DNA from: Dipylidium caninum
Lineage: Eukaryota > Platyhelminthes > Cestoda > Cyclophyllidea > Dipylidiidae
Length of the DNA: 46,219 bases
NCBI GenBank assembly: GCA_017562135.1
Contig: QEYB01000609.1
Coordinates: 1-46,219 of the forward strand
Reading direction: 5' to 3'
Shown here piece by piece: positions 11,101 through 21,154 of the stretch. Numbering within the stretch: position 1 is the stretch's first letter; each line of letters begins with the position of its first letter. The translations under genes and the position numbers were made by a program. The notes under the pieces were generated by a model that worked only from the letters and a program-made list of their open reading frames with translations, was not told where the DNA came from and did not search any database.

Positions 11101-12240
11101 CTCCAGTGGGGAAACGTCGCAATTCGGTTATGCACGCGCCTAGAAGCAAGAAAATGACCACTTTACAGTTTTGGAGTGTGGTGGGAGCGAACGGCGAAGT
11201 GGCCTGCTGATAGCCACCATCGCGTGGACTTGTTGGGACTGTCCCAGCAAACACGTCTGACAGGCCGCGGAGTTTTGCCTCAACACCACTTCCTCCTCGC
11301 AATTGAGCACATCGCGGTAGTGCAGACAATGCGGAAGAAGGGAGTGTCAGCGCAGAGTTGCAAGCCTGAAAGCGGCGTGTGGAGACAGACGCAGTGGTGG
11401 TAGTGGCGCTTCGCCCCAGTCGTATGACGTTGGTACTGTGGGGAAGTGCTCACAACGCTCTCCCACCTTGCCCGCTCCTCTCCCATTCGCCCGACCACAC
11501 CACGTTGTGAGGGACAAGGAGCGCAAGAGGCGACGCGCCGTCTGTTTCTCGTCTTGCTTCACTGACTGTCTCGGCATGGAAGTGTTGAGGGCAGGCGAGG
11601 ATGCAGCGAACTGTATTAATCTCTTCAATTGCGATTGAAGCCTCTTGCTATTCCTTGTGTTCAGGACAAGTGAATGCAGAACGCTCTTGTCGAAAGGAAG
11701 TCTGCTGGGTTATAACAGTATAATTTCGTATGAGTGAACTGACCCTGATTTGTTTGTGCTTTTGCTGTGTGATGCTGAAATATTTGCTGTACCTCCATCT
11801 TGACACCACCTCGAAAACATTCGCGAGTCTTAGTGTTGACGCAGTTTCACCCATTTCACGCTTCCCACCCCAACTATGCCGAGTTTAATCGCTTCACACT
11901 CTGCGACGCCCTTCATCGTCACACCCTTCAAGCCGCCACTCTTCCAAACGAGACCTACCGCACATGTTGTTCGAAACAACTCTCGTCTGAGCTCATCCCC
12001 CCCAACCCACCCCCACACCCGAGCCCAACGAGAAGGCTCACTTTACTGTCAGCCGCTTGTGTGACTAAAGCACAACAACACGGCGCCCTCTTCCTCAAAC
12101 CACCTAATTCAGAAGGCGACCCGCTACACACCCTGTCCTCAGAGTAGGCAGAACGAGAGGGTTCTCCTGCTTCGCAAAGCCATCTTCATTCTACATGACA
12201 GAGGAGTTCGGATGGTACGTACGTTCAGGAAGTTTACTTG
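11101..12240 (+). pseudogene. Module C copy C1
   Basis: C1 parallels C2 (33567-34680) along its whole length, starting inside the first putative C exon at 'ctcct..gaaacgtcgcaattcgg'. A piece near 11920-11960 reads HRHTLQAATLPNETYRTC, close to HRHTLQAVTLPNGIYRTC on the minus strand at 25420-25500. After an acceptor-like 'tttactgtcag' near 12053, the frame reads VTKA and ends LSSE-stop where the minus-strand paralog reads LSSEWAE. A donor-like 'gatg|gtacgt' follows near 12214. I call it a pseudogene because of the stop and frame slips. The family is not recognised. Confidence 0.5.
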
Positions 12241-12391
12241 AACAGTTGATTCCGCAGAAATTGTTAGCACCAGACAGACAGAGGAGGAGTCTGCCTGTTG
12301 ATCTTCATCATACATCACCAAACGGCGTGTACACCTTCGCCTGTGAATGAAGTTGGACACGGAGATGCCAAATTACGCCGTTGTGCCTCTC
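12240..12391 (+). repeat. Module B copy B2, truncated
   Basis: This is a 150-base piece of B ('ttcatcatacatcaccaaacgg', 'gaatgaag', 'gagatgccaaattacgccgttgtgcc') that follows C1 exactly as B3 follows C2. It is cut at about 12391, where it meets the 3' end of inverted family A copy A3. Confidence 0.6.
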
Positions 12392-13930
12392 TCCTCCCCC
12401 CATCCCGCACAACTTCCACCACTCTCGCCACGATGTCTGACCCACCGCGCTCATCCCTCCATTTGCTGGTTAAGCAGAAGGAAAGTAAAGTAATGAGTAG
12501 ACGAGGAGAACAGCCGGGTAGCGTAAACTTTACATGCACTTGTCCATGGTCTTCCACCCGAAATGGTATATAATTTAGCCGTGGTTAAAACAGGCGAAAC
12601 GCGAGGAATAAGGCACGTATGCCACTTCTCCACCAGTGCACGCACTTTCTCAGAGGTCATGAGGAACCTTCACGTGTGTGGACCTCACCTCGCGTGCAGC
12701 TGCTTCACCGTTGATGCGCAGCACAATTGTTGGACTCACCTTTGCCGTCGACGTGGATGAAGACGTGACTGATGCACGAAGGCGTTCTTCTCCGTCTGTA
12801 CGTCTTCTTACATCTTGCCAGCGAAGGTTGAGAGAGCGGTGAAATCGTGTCGCCACTCTTCACGCTGCCTGGTTATCTTCGTACCGGAAGCAAAAACAGA
12901 CATACATAAAGGGAGAGGAAGGAAGGTTAAGGTGCCGAGGTCTTCTGTAAGATGTCTCAGTTAAGCTGAGGCGAGCGCATGCAAGTTGAGAGGATGGAAC
13001 ATGCTGCGGAGGACCCGACGTCAATGCAACAGCGTGAAGCTCAAATTACGTCCCTCTACAAAGCATTCGAATTGCATTTTTTGACTGCGAACCCCTTGAC
13101 AATCCGAACTCCACGAGGACCGATGGGTGTTCGTCGCCACGCCAATCTTCATTGAAATAAGGCCATTTGATGCACAACGCCTTATAGCCCAGTTGTTGAC
13201 GAGGTGGGCGATGGTCTTGTGACGGCCTCGACGTCGTAGGCGCGACCAATGACAGCGACCTGCGGGGAGAAAAGCGAGTTAGGCGGAGGGCAACCCGTGG
13301 TGCGGTGTATTGTCATGCAATGCGAACAGAGATGAAAACGCGGTGCTTACTCATTGACTGTATCAGAGTAGAAGTAGCACCCTCTTCTCCTCCCCTCTGC
13401 GGAAGTACAGCAATAAGGCCAGGCGAGAGAAGGAGGAGTGAGGAGGAGGAAGGAAGGAGTTGACTATATGGATATGCGCTGACGTGCATTCCGAATGAAT
13501 GATGCTGCTAAATTTTTGTAGCGGCTATTCATGCAGCTGTGAGGGTGTACCATTAGTTAAGACTGCACACGGCAGAAAACGGTCTCGTGGCATGGTAAAA
13601 GGAAGGGCAATGTACCCCCAGTTCATCGTCGTTTTTGAAACCTCCGTGTGATGTCTTCGCGTGAGTATGTTCCGTTCTGCTCAGCGTCGTCTGATTCCCC
13701 AACCGCGCACGCTTCAAGCGCAGCCTTCGTGTCCGGTGACTTGGCGTGTGCGGGGAAGCGAAGGCCCACTGTAATGAGCGAGCATTTTCAGGGGCGGGTG
13801 GGGGGGCGGGCCAAAAAGGTTACCTTTTGTCAGGTAAGACAGCTTGTTTGCCATGTTGGAGTGAGGAACCGGTCACATGCAGCATGGAATTGTATACTGG
13901 TAGAGTCAACACTTCAATAGTGCCTGCGTT
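12391..13930 (-). pseudogene. Family A gene copy A3 (soluble subtype), frameshifted
   Basis: A3 is an inverted copy of A4 with the same boundaries. Exon 1 runs from the ATG at 13489 down to 13351 (donor gtaagc), exon 2 from 13259 to 13005 and exon 3 from 12813 to 12575. The signal-peptide Leu run is disturbed by extra or missing bases, and exons 1 and 3 are longer than those of A4 by amounts that break the frame. The acceptor before exon 2 is 'ccccgcag'. The donor after exon 2 reads GCATGT, as in A4. Exon 3 ends at the same TAA as A4, before the hydrophobic tail. The promoter-like block lies at about 13500-13580. Confidence 0.6.
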
Positions 13931-14336
13931 TAAACTCCCTGTGCAATGCTTGTGGTCGAACCACAGAGACGTAAGATGCGCCTTACAAACCGTCAACGGT
14001 GATCGTGAAGGCCGTGCAAATGAATTCTGAAAGAAATAGCACCAGACAATTAAGCAACTTAGAGGTGAGCTCGTACGCATACGTGCAACTCCGAAGTATA
14101 AGTTTCACAGTTGAAATCTCGAGTGTGCCTTACACACGAGGCAGCACAAAATGATACGTCATGCAGTATCATGCGAATCCACGAAACAAATGATTCTAAA
14201 ACAATGTGCTCCTCATTAAGCTCGACCACGACGACAACGACGAAGAAGAAGAAGAAAAGAAAAAGAAAAAGAAGAAAGTAATCCTTGATCATAAAGGTAG
14301 AAGCGGCGAAAATTGCCACTGCAGCTACTACGCATG
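13931..14336. other. Unique stretch with a GAA/GAAAA tract
   Basis: No repeat match was found. At about 14222-14280 an imperfect purine tract (gacgac, then gaagaa, then gaaaaagaa) occurs. An antisense 132-codon frame passes through it and is compositional. Confidence 0.45.
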
Positions 14337-14545
14337 AAATGAAAGTGGCATACGTGCCCTGTCTCCTCCGTTTCCTCTTGTTACCACGACTAAAAATATA
14401 TACCATTTGGGATTGGAGACCATAGATAAATGCATATGAAGAGTTGACGCTCCCCATTTACTTGTTCTACTTTCTCTTCTTTTTCTTATTAACTCACGAC
14501 GGCGGATGAGCGCGGTGGGCAGACATGGCGGCGAAAGTGGTGAAC
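14337..14545 (+). pseudogene. Family A remnant A10, end of exon 3
   Basis: Matches the last part of A exon 3 and its tail: 'agtggcatacgtgcc', 'tctcctccgtttc', 'accacgac', 'aaaatatatacca', then a hydrophobic-coding stretch and 'gatgagcgcggtgggcagacat'. The codon after CHD is TAA, as in the A3/A4 subtype. Nothing upstream of it belongs to A. Confidence 0.55.
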
Positions 14546-15039
14546 ATTGGAGAGAAGAGAAAGAATCAGCTTATGCAGACGTGTGGCACGAATTGTGTGG
14601 ACTGGGCGGTGAGAATCTTTTCCGACCCATAAATTGTCACAGATGCCAGTGTGGACCTGCACGATTGACTGACCTGACCACGTTGGAAACAGACAAGAAT
14701 CAAAGCAAGCCAAACACAAAAAAATTAGCCCTTCTTCCTCCTTTAAGCGGCACGATTCAGCACGGTAGCTGGTGCACTGGAATGCTCTCCGACGTCACGT
14801 AACTGTTTGCTCTCCTCCGGGGCTGTGGTAAGCGATGATAAAAAACTGCTCTGAGGCGCTTATTCCGAGGCCGCCTCAGCCTTGTTGCGGGCCGGAGCGA
14901 ACCATGAAGACGCGTCGGCTGCCAAGCTCCGGACGCGCTAGCGCCTGAGTTGTTTGGGCCGAACTGTCGTGGCTAAAGAGAAACTTGTAACACAAGCCGT
15001 TTGACAAGTTGTATGACAAATGTGTCAGAGACGTTGAAG
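14546..15039. other. Unique stretch, no gene recognised
   Basis: Short open frames only, with no match elsewhere in the window. It ends at the boundary of segment I, where 'cctcaggtcaagtt' is the reverse complement of the end of I in the other copies. Confidence 0.4.
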
Positions 15040-15263
15040 CCTCAGGTCAAGTTAATCTCAAACTAACTGCCACTCTGACTGCAGAAGGTCGATTCTAGCT
15101 GAAAACCCGCTTGCTTCCTGAATCCTGGCTACCTTCTAACTCGTCCGCCACTACGTCACAACATCCCTCCTGAGCTGTGGCTGTTGAAGATCCTGTGTGC
15201 ACTTGAATTAGCTTGGTGAGTTGCCTTTCGTGTCAGCGACTTGCATGCAGGCAAAGTGTTTGA

Positions 15264-15538
15264 CTACGGTCGGGTAAAGTGCATTGCCTCGAGCAGGTGT
15301 GGCGACGAAGAGGCACCAGTCAAGGGCTGCAGACTGGTGTTTGTTTTAAGGAGGTGTTGGCCGAAGCGGAGCTTCATGACACTGGACTCTTGGCGGTAAT
15401 CGTCCACTCGGCAATTTCCAGGCCTCCTCCCGATTCTCTCGGAAGTTGTGCCTGTCAATTCTCTACTGAGTAGAGAAATGAATTTCCCATGATCTGCACA
15501 CGACAGACATGCCTTAACTTTCACATTCACAGGCTACT
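15264..15538 (-). CDS. Open frame in segment I, possible exon
   Basis: An 88-codon open frame without an early ATG (its first codon would be GTG at 15530) reads MNVKVKACLSCADHGKF and continues to a stop at 15264, with the internal string KLRFGQHLLKT. A possible acceptor ('caagtag') lies just upstream, which would make it an internal or terminal exon. The same sequence at 9990-10290, 43950-44230 and 45920-46090 is frameshifted or partly deleted. The family is not recognised. The opposite strand is also open for 64 codons, so the strand choice is tentative; I prefer minus because the other frames of element X run this way. Confidence 0.3.
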
Positions 15539-15688
15539 TGTAACGCAGTGAGTAAACATGTGGATCGGTGATTATAACGGCCGCGTCTTCGCCCGTTTTT
15601 TCGGTCCCTGAGGGAGACTTTGTACTGATATCATATGCTCATACCATGTTCATTCAATCAAATCATGACAAGTGACGAAGATGACATC

Positions 15689-15913
15689 TCAAAAGCAACC
15701 TCTCAATTCGAGTTGTCGAGTGTCACGCACCAATCTGATTGGGCCTCGGTGTTCACTCTCCTGCTGTTGGATGCGATCATTATTACAGTGGGCGAATATC
15801 ATTTTAAATGCCGAGTTCGTGCAATGGGTCATGTACGATTGATTCGCATCATTCATTTGAAGTGCACCTCTTAAATGGATGAGGCCTAAGTCGTTGATGA
15901 GTGTTTGGAGCAC
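15689..15913 (-). CDS. ESEHRGPI-family open frame in segment I
   Basis: The frame is open for 74 codons. The first ATG is at 15856 (MNDANQS), and the upstream in-frame residues LIHLRGALQ have counterparts in segment E. Its second half reads ESEHRGPIRLVRDTRQLELRGCF then TGA. Segment E frames at 21745 (plus) and 18327 (minus) read ESEHRGPIELQHDTPHLKF at the same place. The codons for E, R and G inside this string differ only at third positions between E and I, which supports a protein-coding past on this strand. The downstream bases continue the likeness (TCH) past the TGA, suggesting the stop is secondary. Function unknown. Confidence 0.4.
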   Translation of the reverse strand: MLQTLINDLGLIHLRGALQMNDANQSYMTHCTNSAFKMIFAHCNNDRIQQQESEHRGPIRLVRDTRQLELRGCF

Positions 15914-16411
15914 ACGGTCAGGGGAAGGCGCGATATCAGTGAGTAGCGCTGAAACAATCGGTTAAGGCGGCAATGAATGATTTAAGTCAAGGCTTAGGAA
16001 AGGTATGAAAGTTTGCTGTCCAAATAGGCCATCAAAGGCCACAGTTTATTCATGTACGCGAGTTTATTTAATGATTATTCTATACGTACACGACTTCGGA
16101 ACAAACGCCAAGCAGCTGTCAAACCGTCAACTATTTACTCCTCACTGAGAAATAACTGACGACTGTCTGACCTGATCTGAGGATTGGGAAATGGAATGTG
16201 GCCTTGCAGCAAGTGTGATAATATGGCAAATGGAGAATGAGACAACCGATTTTCTCAAAGGTTACCAAAATGAACTGTGTGATTTTCCATCAATCACATT
16301 GTCATCCTACCCATTTGCAAAACATTTGTCATACCGCCTTCCAACCCGCCGTCAGCATCACAACCAATCTTCACGACAGAACAAAAAGCATTGGTCCGAG
16401 TGGGAGAGCAC

Positions 16412-16714
16412 TTATGTCTTTGCCTCTCTTCGCCTTTCATCACCCTTGCTTTGGCCGGCGACGTGTGAAATGGCCACAGTTGCCCTTTGATGCCTCACAT
16501 CTACTCCGACCTGACATCCTTCGATGCCACTACACTTCAGCCTTCTCTTACTGGTTTGGAGAGATATTGTCGACCTACAAGTGCATGACTTCTCAACCAC
16601 CCACCAGGCCACGAGAGCTGTCGTCTCCGTGACCAGTTTGTCTCGCGCGAAACACCACCTCACGTATCCAGTCACCACGGCTGCCAACATTGGCGCTTGC
16701 AGGGAAAGTGCCAC
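16412..16714 (-). CDS. Open frame in segment H
   Basis: A 100-codon frame ends at 16412. The only plausible ATG (16690) would give about 92 residues starting MLAAVVTGYVRWCFARDK, with a mildly hydrophobic TALVAWWVV stretch and a basic C-terminus (KGDERRREAKT). Other H copies (8800-9120, 42470-43060) carry the same words in broken frames. There is no recognisable domain. The conserved direction matches other frames of element X. It may be an exon or a chance frame. Confidence 0.28.
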   Translation of the reverse strand: MALSLQAPMLAAVVTGYVRWCFARDKLVTETTALVAWWVVEKSCTCRSTISLQTSKRRLKCSGIEGCQVGVDVRHQRATVAISHVAGQSKGDERRREAKT

Positions 16715-17434
16715 CTGCGGTGCTTCGCGGTAGGTGCGTGCTCCTCTCGAGGGATGTGCAGTTGGTTACTTCGTGTCCCACGTCGATTTGATGGATTACA
16801 CGCTTGAAAACCAGACGGACAGACGTGGGTTGGCACTTCTGCCAGAACAGTATTCAGCACGGAATTTCGATTCGAAGGTGTGCATTTCTGTATGTACGTG
16901 TTGTTTGAGTGCGTGCACACGCGTGTGCGTCTGTGCATTCGTGTGACATTGAATGCCTGTGTCAGTGCTCGTGTGGTTAGCGCAGCCACAGTGATAGCTA
17001 ATTCTACGTGACTCTAAGTTTTCTGCTATACATTAATGTTGTGATTGTAGGAAATGAAGGGTCAAGTAAACCAGTTTATTTGGTGTCCGATCAAGTCGAC
17101 CCCGCTTGGGCTTTCTAGTCCTCACTCGACCTCTTAATTCCACTTTACGCCCTCATTTCACCCATGCCATTCGATTCTTATTTATATCATTGCGTTGATA
17201 TCATAATCAATCAACATATCCTCTCTAGTCATTGCAACAGGAGCTTCATAGGCATTCTCATTCTTGAATGCTTTCCTCTTTGACTAAATCCTAGTGTCTC
17301 AACTCACCAGTAGGAGAGGGAAATAAGCCACATTCAGCGCCGATAGACGCATTCCGTGCAAGTGAAGCTGAAAAGGTGTGTGACCTGGTCATTTGTAGGC
17401 ATGCGACTCGGCTCGTACAGTTCCGTCTAAGTGG

Positions 17435-17758
17435 CTATCGCACCACGACAACGTGAAGTCGATCAAATCGTCTGTGGATTTTGCTGCGTTTGAACTTCAC
17501 TGCATCACCGAGTCCTGTGCATTCGGGTAGCTGAAATGTCCTGCAAAAGCGATGTCCACATTGACAAGTGTTCATCATTGACATGCCTGAAACGTTGACT
17601 GGCCATTCAATCGGAAAACCTTCTCCTTCATATCTCGTGCCTGCGATCATCGGTGCCTCTCCACTTATTGCCACTTCTCGTCCCTCCAGTCGCTCAGACT
17701 CCAACAGCGCCTCGGTGAGACGACTGGCGTGTGAGTGCATTAACGCGCTGTCAACCAT
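17435..17758 (-). CDS. Segment D open frame, inverted copy
   Basis: A 107-codon frame from the ATG at 17758 to the stop at 17435 is the same as the frame at 22334-22657 except for a single residue noted by eye (EAPMIAG here, EALMIAG there). It includes SALMHSHASRLTEALLESER, FPIEWPVNVSG and the Cys/His cluster NTCQCGHRFC followed by LPECTGL. An acceptor-like 'gacag' precedes it. The C/H cluster could bind a metal, but the spacing does not match a zinc finger I can name. Intact in both inverted arms and broken in the D copies at 7.5 and 39.9 kb. Confidence 0.4.
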   Translation of the reverse strand: MVDSALMHSHASRLTEALLESERLEGREVAISGEAPMIAGTRYEGEGFPIEWPVNVSGMSMMNTCQCGHRFCRTFQLPECTGLGDAVKFKRSKIHRRFDRLHVVVVR

Positions 17759-17833
17759 GAGACGCACCTGTCAGAACTAATTCCACATGACACTGTGCGG
17801 TCACTGCCCGCAGGCAAAAGCCATGCAAAAGGA

Positions 17834-18046
17834 CTAATGCATGAACGGTTTTTGTTGGGTGGGGATGAAACACCCATGACGACTGATCAGAGCAAGTAAA
17901 AAGTGGGAAGGAATGCATTTAACTTGACAGAGTGAATTTATCCTTGGCGAAGCTGTGTTTCCTCGGCGACACGACGAGCTCTCTGCATGTGGCCAGGTAA
18001 ACGAGGGTGATGGCGAGGGTCTGCGCAACCAACTGTCTTCCCGTCA
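17834..18046 (-). pseudogene. Segment D N-terminal frame, slightly broken
   Basis: This corresponds to the signal-peptide-like frame at 22044-22259. The ATG at 18046 and the hydrophobic start are present, but two bases are missing near 17932 ('ctctgtcaag' shortened), which shifts the frame after KHSFAKD. The remaining C-terminal part (QVKCIPS to FMH) is in another frame. Confidence 0.4.
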
Positions 18047-18135
18047 TGGCAGGATCCTCTTCCCTTATCCTAGGGGAATCAAATAGACGCACTGTCAATA
18101 TAATTCGTGCTCATACTATGGCCAGTCAAAATATG

Positions 18136-18327
18136 TCAAGTAGAGAAATTGACATTTGAAAAGCCACCAATGAATTTGAGATGTGGAGTGTCATGCTGCA
18201 ATTCGATTGGACCACGGTGCTCACTCTCTCCAGCCCACTGTTTAACGCTGTCGTTCGATGCGATTATAAACACGGCGCGGGGATTATTATTGCAAATCTC
18301 GAGTTCATTCAATGGGTCAGGAAGCAT
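18136..18327 (-). CDS. ESEHRGPI-family frame in segment E, copy E1
   Basis: The frame runs from an ATG at 18327 (MLPDPLNELEICNNN) to ESEHRGPIELQHDTPHLKF and a stop at 18136. It matches the E2 frame at 21745 without change over the shared part; E2 has a few more residues at each end. Upstream in-frame residues that align with segment I are cut off by a stop. It is related to segment I (see 15689). Function unknown. Confidence 0.35.
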   Translation of the reverse strand: MLPDPLNELEICNNNPRAVFIIASNDSVKQWAGESEHRGPIELQHDTPHLKFIGGFSNVNFST

Positions 18328-18859
18328 TGATTCGCATTATTCATCTGAATTGCGCCGCCTCATTCGATAAGACCTGGATTGCCGATGGTTTTTTCAGTGT
18401 ATACGAACACGGAAAGGGCGCGATATCACTAAATATCGTTGGACCAATTGGCAAAAATCGCACTTTAGCCTTTGACCCGTGCAGTGCTCACCGTTGCCCA
18501 AACTTGCACCCGCTTGCCACTGTCAGACTGGCGATTATCATGTTGAAAATGTCAATGAAATATCGTGCATACACCCAACGCAGGTTGCAATGTCCTGTCA
18601 ATTAGACGCATATGCGTGAAGGGAATTTGGCAAGGTGATCTTACCCATGTCCCGTTAGGTCGGCAATGAGATTCCAATGCCCGACTAAGCCACCAAGCCA
18701 AGTAAGAGTTGTCGCCTCGCCCTTGTTGCTCTCGTCTCGAGAACTCAGAATCACCCAAGGCGGGTGTTTGTATCTCCCCTAGATTGGAGCAACTCTGAAT
18801 ATTCAGCAACGCCTTTGTCATGATGATCATGGAAATGAATGTCACCACGAGGCAGCAGC

Positions 18860-19549
18860 CTAACGCAATGCTCCGCATCCACGCTGGCCACTCCACCACC
18901 TTCGGTGCGGTGATTGCAATACACTTGCCGGCTGCTCACAACGACGACGACGAGATGAGTGAGAGTTTGGGGAAGGGCATAACTGCCACGATTCCACGAT
19001 AAACACATGGCAATGCCCAGTATGCCTTGGTAAAAATAAACTTAGAAGAGAGGCCAAATTGCGGGCCTGTTTATTTCTCCATGCAGACAAAGAAGAACTG
19101 ATGAGGGAAGCAGTGGTTGGGGCGTGAGGCGGACGTCTGATGTCCAGGATGTCTTGGGCTCCAAGAATTTGAGGATGTGGGCAAAGTGGCCTTCTGGAGG
19201 CCCAACCACAGTCTACGTTCACCAGACTGCGGCAGTGGTGTAGATTTTTCTGCCAAGTCGGTCAAACTTCTCGAGGCTCTGCTGGGGAGAAGTTCATAAA
19301 GGGCGTCGACGTGATGCGGAGGACGTTTATATTTAAATCAGCGCAGTAACCTCGCCCGGAGGGGTGAGTTCTGTTGCAACGATAGACGGCCGATGGCGAG
19401 TGTTTTTGTCTCGAGGTTGTGCACTTGGAGGAGGCAAGTCCGCCTCGCAGTTCACCATTACGCAGTTGTCTCGTCTCTCCACTTTCCAACCAGGACTTGC
19501 AGAGAGGAAAATCCTCAGTCTTCTTGCGTTTCACCCTGTCCGCGGTCAT
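18860..19549 (-). CDS. Open frames in the middle of segment L (L1)
   Basis: Two overlapping open frames (19549-19262 and 19222-18860) lie on the sense strand of element X. The first contains GYCADLNINVLRITSTPF and MNFSPAEPREV. In the inverted copy at 27470-27709 the same segment reads GYCADLNINVLRVTSTPF, differing by one Val/Ile change and third-position changes nearby (TTC/TTT before ATG, CCG/CCT before CGA), a weak sign of coding selection. The frame then stops in L1 but continues to LGRKIYTTAAVW in L2, because of one extra T in L1. No family recognised. Confidence 0.3.
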
Positions 19550-19873
19550 TCACCTCATCGAGCTGCCACCATCACAACCCGTTTTCACGTGTCCTGCCGC
19601 CTTTCTCCTCGTCCCGTCTCCTTGCTGGATCTGTTCTGTCATATGTGGTGGTTGGTAGGAAGTGGTTCCTCGCCTCCGTCAGAGGAAAACTCAAATGTGG
19701 ACAAATCACCATGACACGCATGAAGACGTTTGACAGTTGCTAGCGCTGCATCACATTCTATCCACATGGGACCGCGTCATCATTGCGCAATCAGCGATTC
19801 TCAGCCTTGGCGACTGAGGAAGGCTGCAGAGTCACTTGCCTAATGCCTCTTATGGTGCCATCAAAACTCCCAT

Positions 19874-20644
19874 TCACGTGAACAGTGCACTCGGACCACC
19901 TGGACTTGTCTCAACCTCATCGGACAGCGTTCCTCCCTGCTGCGTCCCCTTCATGTCGTGCAGTCGGCGTGTGTATGAGAACGAGGAGACCCGCTCGGTC
20001 TCCCGGCTTGTTGATGCGTCAGATTGGAAATCTTGTGGAGGCAGTCGTGCAGGAGTCACTTTCGTCTGGTGGTCAGGTGAGGATTCAGATCGACTAGGCG
20101 GATGCATTCCCATGTGAAGTCCACGAAATGTGCCCTCGAACTGCCTCTGGCTGTCAACAGTCACAGACCTACAAGAGGTATGCTTCGACGTTGGAGGTGA
20201 GAGTGGAAACCCATCCGCGACCTTCGGAGGGCATATTTCGGTGCAGGACATTAACTCGCCCCTCCAATGGCAAGGCAGCCTTGAGGGGCAGGTTGGACCA
20301 GAGCTACTGCGACGTGCTGCGTGGTGTGAAGGTTGCAATGAAATGCCTTCGGACGATTCCGCAACTGTGCATACTGGCATGCCAACAGTGATCGCGAAGC
20401 TCGACGTGGCGCGGAGAGCGCTAACGCTGCAATGCCCCTTTAAGGATTGCCAGCGGTCGACAAGATGGTGATGAATGTGATCATTGTCCTTGCATTCTCC
20501 TGCCAACAACCATAGCAATTCTTCCACTGCGCCCGAAGGTATCCACAGAATGGGATCAAAGAGGTTTTTGTTCCCCTTTGGGAAACTGAACGTTTCCCTT
20601 GTTCCACTGCGCATCAGCATGTATTCAGAAATCCCTAACCACAT
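19874..20644 (-). CDS. Longest open frame of the window, 256 codons (segment L)
   Basis: An ATG at 20644 opens an uninterrupted 256-codon frame to a stop at 19874. The first 110 residues look protein-like (MWLGISEYMLMRSGTRETF, then LWIPSGAVEELLWLLAGEC). The rest is rich in Ser, Pro, Arg and Thr. The second half (from PPKVADGFPLS) is repeated without change at 26700-27056 on plus, where the N-terminal half is replaced by unrelated sequence. Another open frame in the same phase lies upstream at 21103-20807, possibly an earlier exon. The plus strand also has a protein-like frame (20130-20471) here, so the coding strand is not settled. No domain recognised. Confidence 0.33.
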   Translation of the reverse strand: MWLGISEYMLMRSGTRETFSFPKGNKNLFDPILWIPSGAVEELLWLLAGECKDNDHIHHHLVDRWQSLKGHCSVSALRATSSFAITVGMPVCTVAESSEGISLQPSHHAARRSSSGPTCPSRLPCHWRGELMSCTEICPPKVADGFPLSPPTSKHTSCRSVTVDSQRQFEGTFRGLHMGMHPPSRSESSPDHQTKVTPARLPPQDFQSDASTSRETERVSSFSYTRRLHDMKGTQQGGTLSDEVETSPGGPSALFT

Positions 20645-20806
20645 GCGTCGTCGCAGCCGCCAACACCGCTTCCCGCTGAGTCTTCGAGCCTTACTGTGGG
20701 CGTGGATTGATGTGGTTTAACGCAGGCAGTCGGTGAGCCGATGGTTCCATTTCGTGGAAAATGAAGCACGTGCATTTACATTCTCAGAACAAGTGTTTCC
20801 CGCATG

Positions 20807-21103
20807 TCATGTCAGTAGGCGCGGGTGTCTCCATTTCGTCTGAGGACGACGTTCTGCGTAGAAGCGATCCTGGAGCACTTCGAGGTAATAAAGGAGTTTT
20901 TGTAATGCAGCGGAATGTTTGTCAGACGCAAACGCGTGAGGAGTAGGCCGATAGCCCAAATGGGAGTCTACGCCCGGATCACTGGTGAAAACGTAGAATG
21001 ACGGGGATTCACACACTTCAACACATCGACTCTCGGTAACTTGACGGAGGTAACCGGCAAGGTGGCTGGGTGGACATGGAAAAGAATAGTTGTGTTCAGC
21101 CAA
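20807..21103 (-). CDS. Open frame upstream of the 256-codon frame, possible exon
   Basis: A 98-codon frame with no ATG at its start (TTG at 21103) reads SHLAGYLRQVTESRCVEVCE and later LQKLLYYLEVLQDRFYAE before a stop at 20807. It is in the same phase as the 256-codon frame 160 bases further along the minus strand. The composition is protein-like. A GTAAGG donor-like site lies between the two frames, but I cannot place a convincing intron. It is found only once in the window. Confidence 0.25.
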   Translation of the reverse strand: MAEHNYSFPCPPSHLAGYLRQVTESRCVEVCESPSFYVFTSDPGVDSHLGYRPTPHAFASDKHSAALQKLLYYLEVLQDRFYAERRPQTKWRHPRLLT

Positions 21104-21154
21104 ACACCCTTTACTGAAACGATTGAGGTCAATGGTTAGGCGGCATTAAAAATT

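Larger units (their letters stand above)
16600..18450 (-). repeat. Left arm of a large inverted repeat
   Basis: This arm (segments H part, G, F, D, E on minus) is nearly identical to the plus-strand sequence 21645-23580 across the parts I compared, with few indels. The 3.2 kb between the arms contains segment L, unique DNA and an H scrap. The two arms resemble each other more than either resembles the D copies at 7.3 or 39.6 kb, suggesting a recent inverted duplication, gene conversion, or an assembly or read palindrome. Confidence 0.65.
15040..20234 (-). repeat. Element X, longest copy X2 (L-E-D-F-G-H-I on minus)
   Basis: Read on the minus strand, this copy holds L (20234-18451), E (18450-18044), D (18047-17309), F (17308-16985), G (16985-16930), H (16930-16035) and I (16034-15040) in unbroken order. 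L-E matches 26697-28875, E-D-F-G-H matches 21645-23580 and D-F-G-H-I matches 7270-10514, so every other copy is a subset of this one. Open frames in L, E, D, H and I run in the same direction as the element. It has no terminal repeats that I can see and no recognised mobility enzyme. Confidence 0.65.
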
